Positions 37,870 to 42,395 of a stretch of 42,395 nucleotides of DNA are shown here, one piece after another. This stretch comes from Alphaproteobacteria bacterium. GTDB taxonomy: Bacteria; Pseudomonadota; Alphaproteobacteria; Micavibrionales; Micavibrionaceae. The translations under genes were made by a program, and so were the position numbers. Each line of letters opens with the position of its first letter. Position 1 is the stretch's first letter. The stretch spans positions 1-42,395 of the forward strand of contig JAJOJU010000016.1 of assembly GCA_021208265.1 (NCBI GenBank), given 5' to 3'. Under the pieces are notes generated by a model. The model ran no database searches. It saw nothing but the letters and a program-made list of their open reading frames with translations, and was not told the origin of the DNA.

Positions 37870-38508
37870 ATGATGGCAAACGACAATAAAACTTCTGCCA
37901 AAAAAGCGCGGGCCATTATGCCGGCTACACGACTTTTGCAGTCGAAGGTCGGCAACGGTAAGATCAAACCGGAAAAAATTCAAAAGGCTGAAAATAAGCT
38001 GGAGGCTGTGCGGGGCCGCCTTGATATCTCCCCGTTTGCGGATGAACATATTGCAGAAATAAAAGACTTGCTGAAGCAGATTAAAAAGCCTGATGCCAGC
38101 CTTGATATCACCGATGATTTCTCTCGTTCCATCATGAAATTTAAAGGGAATATAGGTATTTTTAGTGAAGGCCCTTTAATCGGCCTGACTATGATCATGT
38201 TGAACTGGATTGAAAGCATTGAAAAAATTGATCAGGACGTTCTGGATGTCCTGAATGGTTATTACGTGACACTGGATCAGATTTTTAGCGATAAGCTGAA
38301 AGACCCCAAGATGATTGAAGTGATCATCAAGGAAATGCAATCAGCTTGTGAGCGTTATTTTTCCAAGCACCCGGAATTGCAGCTGACGCAGGTGATTGAT
38401 AATTCAAAGGCGTTCTATATTGATCAATCCAATCATTCCGATGTGAAGGTCGGGCTCGATATGAATGATGATCTGCACGATGATCACCTGATCGGTCAAG
38501 ACGACTAA
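37870..38508 (+). CDS. Hypothetical protein coupled to the response regulator
   Basis: This 212-residue soluble protein starts MMANDNKTSAKKARAIMPAT, with a basic N-terminus. The centre is helical (KIQKAENKLEAVRGRLDISP, DEHIAEIKDLLKQIKKPD). A conserved-looking part SEGPLIGLTMIMLNWIESIE is followed by an acidic C-terminus (DMNDDLHDDHLIGQDD). No catalytic motif was recognised. The six-base distance to the response regulator points to joint expression. It may be the regulator's partner (a phosphatase, adaptor or output protein), which is inference. Its stop overlaps that of the convergent yejE. Confidence 0.75.
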   Translation: MMANDNKTSAKKARAIMPATRLLQSKVGNGKIKPEKIQKAENKLEAVRGRLDISPFADEHIAEIKDLLKQIKKPDASLDITDDFSRSIMKFKGNIGIFSEGPLIGLTMIMLNWIESIEKIDQDVLDVLNGYYVTLDQIFSDKLKDPKMIEVIIKEMQSACERYFSKHPELQLTQVIDNSKAFYIDQSNHSDVKVGLDMNDDLHDDHLIGQDD

Positions 38509-39530
38509 GTGCTTGTTTTGCGCGGATCAAACGCATCGCGCACGGCTTCCCCCACAAATGTTAAAAGCGTGAGCATCATCGCCAGCGATACGAAAGCCGT
38601 AATCCCCAGCCACGGCGCTTGCAGATTGTTTTTACCTTGTGCAAGGAGTTCCCCGAGTGAGGGTGAGCCGGGCGGCAGGCCCAGGCCCAGAAAATCGAGA
38701 GAGGTGAGGGCTGTGATGGAGCCTGTCAAAATAAAGGGCATATAGGTGATGGTCGCCACCATCGCGTTGGGCAGCACGTGTCGCCAGATGATCACAGGGT
38801 TGGAAACGCCGAGCGCATGTGCCGCCCGCACATAATCAAAATTCCGGGCGCGCAGGAATTCCGCCCGCACCACATCTACCAGCGTCAGCCATGAGAAAAG
38901 CAGCAGGATAAAAAGAAGAGTCCAGAACCCCGGCACGAACATTGAGGAAAAGATGATGAGGATATAAAGCGAGGGCAGTGATGACCAGACCTCTATACAG
39001 CGCTGCATGACAAGATCAAGTCGTCCGCCGTAATAACCCTGCACAGCCCCCGCCGCCACACCGACAACGGAACTTATGAAGGTAAGAATAAGCCCGAACA
39101 ACACCGAAAGCCGGAAGCCGTAGATCACCCGGGCCATTACATCGCGGCCCTGATCATCTGTGCCGATCCAGTTTACATCATCAGGTTTTGAAGGGGCAGG
39201 ACTGCGAAGATCGTAATTAATAGTATCGTAAGAAAAGGGAATGGGAGGCCAGATCATCCAGCCTTTTTCGTTGATCAGGCCTTGTACGAAGCTATCGCGA
39301 TATTCCGTCTCTGTTTCAAAATCCCCGCCGAAAGTGGTTTCGGGGTAGGTGATGAAGGTGGGGAAATAAAGTCCGCCATCATAGCTTACCAGAATGGGTT
39401 TATCATTCGCCAGAAACTCGGCAAACAGGCACACACCCAGCAGCGCCATAAACAGCCAAAAGCTCCAGTACCCGCGCTTATTGGCGCGGAACTGCTTTAA
39501 GCGGCGCTGGGTGAGGGGGCTAAGGGTCAT
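38505..39530 (-). CDS. yejE: ABC transporter permease YejE-like
   Basis: This permease of about 341 residues belongs to an oligopeptide/microcin C-type importer. The start at 39530 (MTLSPLTQRRLKQFRANKRG) matches YejE, and the 37 upstream in-frame residues overlap the DUF305 gene. It has an N-terminal membrane segment, then NWIGTDDQGRDVMARVIYGF and five further segments. The EAA-type loop reads YVRAAHALGVSNPVIIWRHV, with LTSLDFLGLGLPPG after it. It pairs with yejB (40244-41345) and the ATPase yejF (22984-24594). Confidence 0.93.
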   Translation of the reverse strand: MTLSPLTQRRLKQFRANKRGYWSFWLFMALLGVCLFAEFLANDKPILVSYDGGLYFPTFITYPETTFGGDFETETEYRDSFVQGLINEKGWMIWPPIPFSYDTINYDLRSPAPSKPDDVNWIGTDDQGRDVMARVIYGFRLSVLFGLILTFISSVVGVAAGAVQGYYGGRLDLVMQRCIEVWSSLPSLYILIIFSSMFVPGFWTLLFILLLFSWLTLVDVVRAEFLRARNFDYVRAAHALGVSNPVIIWRHVLPNAMVATITYMPFILTGSITALTSLDFLGLGLPPGSPSLGELLAQGKNNLQAPWLGITAFVSLAMMLTLLTFVGEAVRDAFDPRKTST

Positions 39531-39531
39531 T

Positions 39532-40247
39532 TTAGTGATGATGCCCCTTCTTATGCTTGCCATGCGCCATATGCTCCATACCATAAATGCGGGAAGGCTT
39601 AACCTTGCTCGCATCGCCGGGATATTCGCTAATGATATCATGCATCAGCGCAATTTCCTGCGACTGGCTGGTGAGAATATCCTGACACAAAAGCTCCATA
39701 TACCCGTTCACAGCGGCGGGGTTAGCCAGATAATCATGGCACATATCCAGCGCGCCTTCATGATGGACGATCATGCCCTTGGCGAAAGCGACATCGCGTT
39801 TGGAAACCTCATCGTGCGCAAACGGGTCTTGCGCATTATGAGCGGGGGGCGGCATGTGAACGAATTTCCAGTTCTGGGCGAGGCCCAGTTCCGCCGCTTG
39901 CACAAGCTCCGGCTTATTGGAGTGCGGGGCGGATTTAAGAATATCCTTCATGTGATCCATCACTTTAATTTCAAAGGTCTGATTTTTAACGATGGAGTGG
40001 ATAAGTTCCTGCAGGCGCGCACTCGTCCCGCCTTTGCTTTTGAAATATTCCTCCGACATTTTGAGCGCCCGGCATGGTGTGGGCGCATACCTTCGATGAA
40101 ATCAAGATCGGCTTTGATGTTGGAGGCATTCATCCATTCATACCACGGCGTGGTGGCGAGCGGTTCACCGGGGTTGTAATCATCCTCCAGATGGGCGAGG
40201 GCGGGGGATGCGATAAAGAGTATAAGAATAAAAAGATATTTCATCAT
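39532..40247 (-). CDS. Secreted protein with two DUF305 repeats (frameshift at 40068-40070)
   Basis: The protein starts with a signal peptide ([20 protein letters not shown]). The start overlaps the yejB stop as ATGA. One base missing at 40068-40070 separates [11 protein letters not shown] from [14 protein letters not shown]. Corrected, it has about 238 residues. Two homologous halves follow each other: [15 protein letters not shown] with EIKVMDHM, and [15 protein letters not shown] with EIALMHDI. These are the HH-containing helical motifs of DUF305, a ferritin-like fold. The tail [13 protein letters not shown] is His-rich and could bind metal. Its place inside the yejB-yejE pair is unusual. 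Confidence 0.85.
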
Positions 40248-41345
40248 GATTGTGCCTCAAAGCTGATGCGCGGATCGACCTGAACATACACCACGTCGCG
40301 CACGAGATGCATGACTAACGAGATAAGCGAGAAGATATAAAGCGTGCCCAGCACGACCGGGTAATCGCGGTTGATCACGCTTTCGTACCCTAATAACCCC
40401 AAACCATCTAGGCTGAAAATCACCTCGATCAAGAGGCTGCCGGTAAAGAAAATATGCACGAAAGCCGCCGGGAAGCCCGCAATCACAATCAGCATGGCAT
40501 TCCTGAACACATGCCCGTAAAGCACCTGTTTTTCAGATAGGCCTTTTGAGCGCGCGGTCAGCACATATTGCTTGCCGATCTCATCAAGGAAGGAGTTTTT
40601 TGGTGAGCAGGGTGAGCGAGGCGAAACCTGAAATCACCATCGCGCAAACGGGCAGCACCATGTGCCACATGTAATCCAGCGCCAGTTGGAAGAAAGACAG
40701 ATCGCGCCAGTTATCGGAGACGAGGCCCCTTAAGGGGAACAAGTCAAAATACCGCCCACCCGCAAACACCACGATCAGTAAAATTGCGAACATGAAAGAG
40801 GGAATGGCATAGCCGATGAACACGGCGGCGGATGTCCACACATCAAAGGCCGTGCCGTCCTTTACTGCTTTTTTAATGCCGAGCGGGATGGAGATAAGAT
40901 AGATAATCAAAGTCGACCACAGCCCCAGCGAAATCGAAACCGGCATCTTCTCCAGCACCAGCTGCCCCACATTCACATCGCGGTAATAGCTCTCGCCCAG
41001 ATTAAAGGTGAGATAGTTTTTTAGCATGATGAAGAAGCGCTCATGCGCGGGCTTATCGAAGCCATAAAGCGCTTCCAGCTCCTTGATGAATTCCGGGTCA
41101 AGCCCTTGCGCGCCGCGGTATTGTGAACTGGCCCCGGTGGATGAGGCCAGCGATGCCGAGCCAAAATCCCCGCCGCTGCCGCCGGAAAAGCGGGATGTCG
41201 CGGATGTGCCGTGCCCCTGCAATTCGGCAATCATGCGCTCCACAGGCCCACCTGGCACGAACTGGATAATAATAAAGCTGACCAGCAAAATCCCCAGCAG
41301 TGTGGGGATCATTAAAGCCAAGCGTTTGAGGATATATTGAGCCAT
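40244..41345 (-). CDS. yejB: ABC transporter permease YejB-like (frameshift at 40596-40601)
   Basis: This permease of about 366 residues has an N-terminal segment [20 protein letters not shown], then [18 protein letters not shown] and a Gly/Ser-rich periplasmic insert typical of YejB. The core has five further membrane segments and the EAA-type loop [22 protein letters not shown]6/A6 run at 40596-40601 has one base too many. With five A's, [16 protein letters not shown] is restored. The stop overlaps the start of the DUF305 gene as ATGA. yejE follows after that gene. Confidence 0.93.
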
Positions 41346-41385
41346 GAACTGATTGTGTCACTGACGGAAGTCCAGCGCAACGGCC

Positions 41386-42001
41386 TTAAGGTTTCAATCC
41401 CCATTCCTTCACCAGCCAGCGTCCGCCTGTGTGTGTGAGGATGCCGAGCGCCCGGTGGCGAGCTTGGCGAAAAGCATTCGCGGAAGCCTTCATAATCGCC
41501 TGTAATATAAGGCGCAAACCGGGCAATGCCGTTGGAGGTTACAACCAGCGCCACTTCTCCATCATCATGCGCGCAAACCTGATCGGCGAAGCCTTGCCAG
41601 TTTTTGATGATTTGGACCGGGTCAACCATCCAGCCGGGCGGGGGCAGGCCTTCTTCTTCCCAGTGCTTTAAAGCTTCCTCGCCGATGCGGGCCTTTACCT
41701 TGTCAGCAGGCTGGTTTTCATCCGGCCCGTAATCGATTTCGTTAAAGATTTCGAGCGGGAAAACGGGATTCGTCACGCCGCTTTCCTTCACCGCAATCCG
41801 CGCCGTTTCCTGCGTACGCTGGAGGGTGGAGGAATAAACGACATCCGGTATCAAGCGGTTATCTTTCAAATACCGCCCGATGGCTTTGGCTTGCTCCACG
41901 CCCTTTTCCACGAGCGGCAGATCGGTGCGCCCGCCCACATAGGTCACGATATCATCAGGGCCGAATGTGTTGCCGTGCCGGGCGATAATGAGTGTGGTCA
42001 T
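41386..42001 (-). CDS. Histidine phosphatase family protein (frameshift near 41481)
   Basis: MTTLIIARHGNTFGPDD has the RHG catalytic motif of the phosphoglycerate mutase-like superfamily. It also has the second Arg in YSSTLQRTQETA and the second His region in CAHDDGEVALVVTSNG, where the usual His is replaced by SN. One extra base near 41481 breaks the frame. The corrected C-terminus is NAFRQARHRALGILTHTGG to EWGLKP, ending at 41386, for about 204 residues. The start at 42001 follows AAAGG just behind kdsB. The substrate is unknown. The missing second catalytic His suggests changed or absent activity. Confidence 0.8.
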
Positions 42002-42005
42002 GCCT

Positions 42006-42395
42006 TTAACAGCGCTCGGCTCTGGCCAGATCCTCGGGTGTATCGATGCCGGAATGAAGCGGGCCATCGGCGATATCGATGGAAACGGCGCGGATGGAGA
42101 TACCGTTCTCAAGGAAGCGCAATTGCTCCAAGCCTTCAAGCGTTTCATACGGCCCCTGCGGCAGGGCGCAGAATTTTTCGAGCGCGCCGTAACGATACCC
42201 ATAAAGCCCGAAATGCTGATAAACGGGGGAAAGGGGGTGCGCGGCGCGGAGTTCAGATTCTTTGCGCATGGCGGGAATGATGTTCTTCGGAAAACCACAA
42301 AGCCTTGCCGTCATGCGTGACGGTGGCGGTGGTGCCGCTAAAGGGCGTGGTTTTCTTGTCTCGCGCAAGCGGTCAAGATCGGCCCAGCTGAGGCG
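42006..42395 (-). CDS. kdsB: CMP-KDO synthetase, C-terminal part, cut by the window end (two compensating frameshifts)
   Basis: KdsB activates KDO as CMP-KDO for lipopolysaccharide core synthesis. The C-terminal half is visible: NIIPAMRKES, the family signature YQHFGLYGYRYGALEKFCAL, LEGLEQLRFLENG and GIDTPEDLARAE. Near 42350 one A seems missing and near 42290 one base is extra, so residues between them read as an Arg/Pro-rich stretch. The other frame gives PFSGTTATVTHDGKALWFS, which fits the family. The start lies outside the window. Confidence 0.9.
   Translation of the reverse strand, partial: RLSWADLDRLRETRKPRPLAAPPPPSRMTARLCGFPKNIIPAMRKESELRAAHPLSPVYQHFGLYGYRYGALEKFCALPQGPYETLEGLEQLRFLENGISIRAVSIDIADGPLHSGIDTPEDLARAERC

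Noticed and set aside
41312-42298. A 328-residue open frame covering the phosphatase and most of kdsB
   Set aside because: Its first 100 residues are kdsB read out of frame and its last 50 are the wrong frame after an indel. The real gene starts at 42001 with the RHG motif and ends at 41386.
9481-42360. Programmed ribosomal frameshifting as the cause of the many frame breaks
   Set aside because: The breaks occur in unrelated housekeeping genes, in both directions and mostly at plain homopolymers without a slippery heptamer plus hairpin. Indel errors explain them more simply.
1-42395. tRNA, rRNA, CRISPR arrays and insertion sequences
   Set aside because: I looked for them and saw no cloverleaf, ribosomal RNA, regularly spaced repeats or transposase genes.

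Overview
This 42.4 kb window looks like the chromosome of an alphaproteobacterium. The evidence is the set of lineage-typical cell-cycle and signalling genes (mipZ, chpT, a compact cheA-cheW-cheY-cheB-cheR operon, CtrA-type TTAA-N7-TTAA boxes) together with alphaproteobacterial versions of purH, galU, yejB/E/F and rpsU. A Micavibrio-like or Rhodospirillales-like source is a guess from overall flavour and was not tested. Almost all genes lie on the minus strand.

Layout. (1) 1-7040: a block of co-oriented genes that I cannot assign to any family. They encode two short paralogous proteins (one cut by the window start), a very large protein broken by frameshifts, a 437-residue Trp/Tyr-rich protein, a 340-residue helical protein and a 196-residue membrane protein. 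Four CtrA-like boxes precede genes of this block. Three of them share an identical composite promoter layout. (2) 7134-15363: purH, then the chemotaxis operon cheAWYBR (transcribed from the cheA end), then chpT, the phosphotransferase that feeds CtrA in known alphaproteobacteria. (3) 15372-19417: pmm, a GIY-YIG gene packaged between inverted palindromic repeats, galU, a membrane J-domain gene and mipZ. (4) 19464-25843: an M24 aminopeptidase P on the plus strand, a secreted unknown protein, rpsU with a clear terminator, yejF, a fasciclin-domain protein and a small His-rich periplasmic protein. (5) 25965-37135: arginine biosynthesis in two blocks (argG/argH with a SIMPL protein and a PiT-type permease; argC-argB-argD-argF headed by an unassigned P-loop protein), plus a cystathionine gamma-synthase-family enzyme. 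argJ or argA/argE is not in the window. (6) 37321-42395: a response regulator with an unknown partner gene, yejE and yejB with a duplicated DUF305 gene between them, a histidine phosphatase and the 3' part of kdsB.

Data quality matters here. About twenty single-base frame breaks occur across otherwise well-conserved genes (cheR, cheB, mipZ, pepP, argH three times, argD twice, yejB, kdsB and others), most of them in homopolymer runs. Each one restores a family-typical protein if one base is added or removed. I therefore annotate the full gene spans and treat most breaks as probable sequencing or assembly indels rather than gene decay.

The most interesting biology is the unknown block in region 1. 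Its CtrA-type promoters suggest that it is switched by the CckA-ChpT-CtrA pathway, whose ChpT gene lies about 8 kb away, next to a chemotaxis operon.
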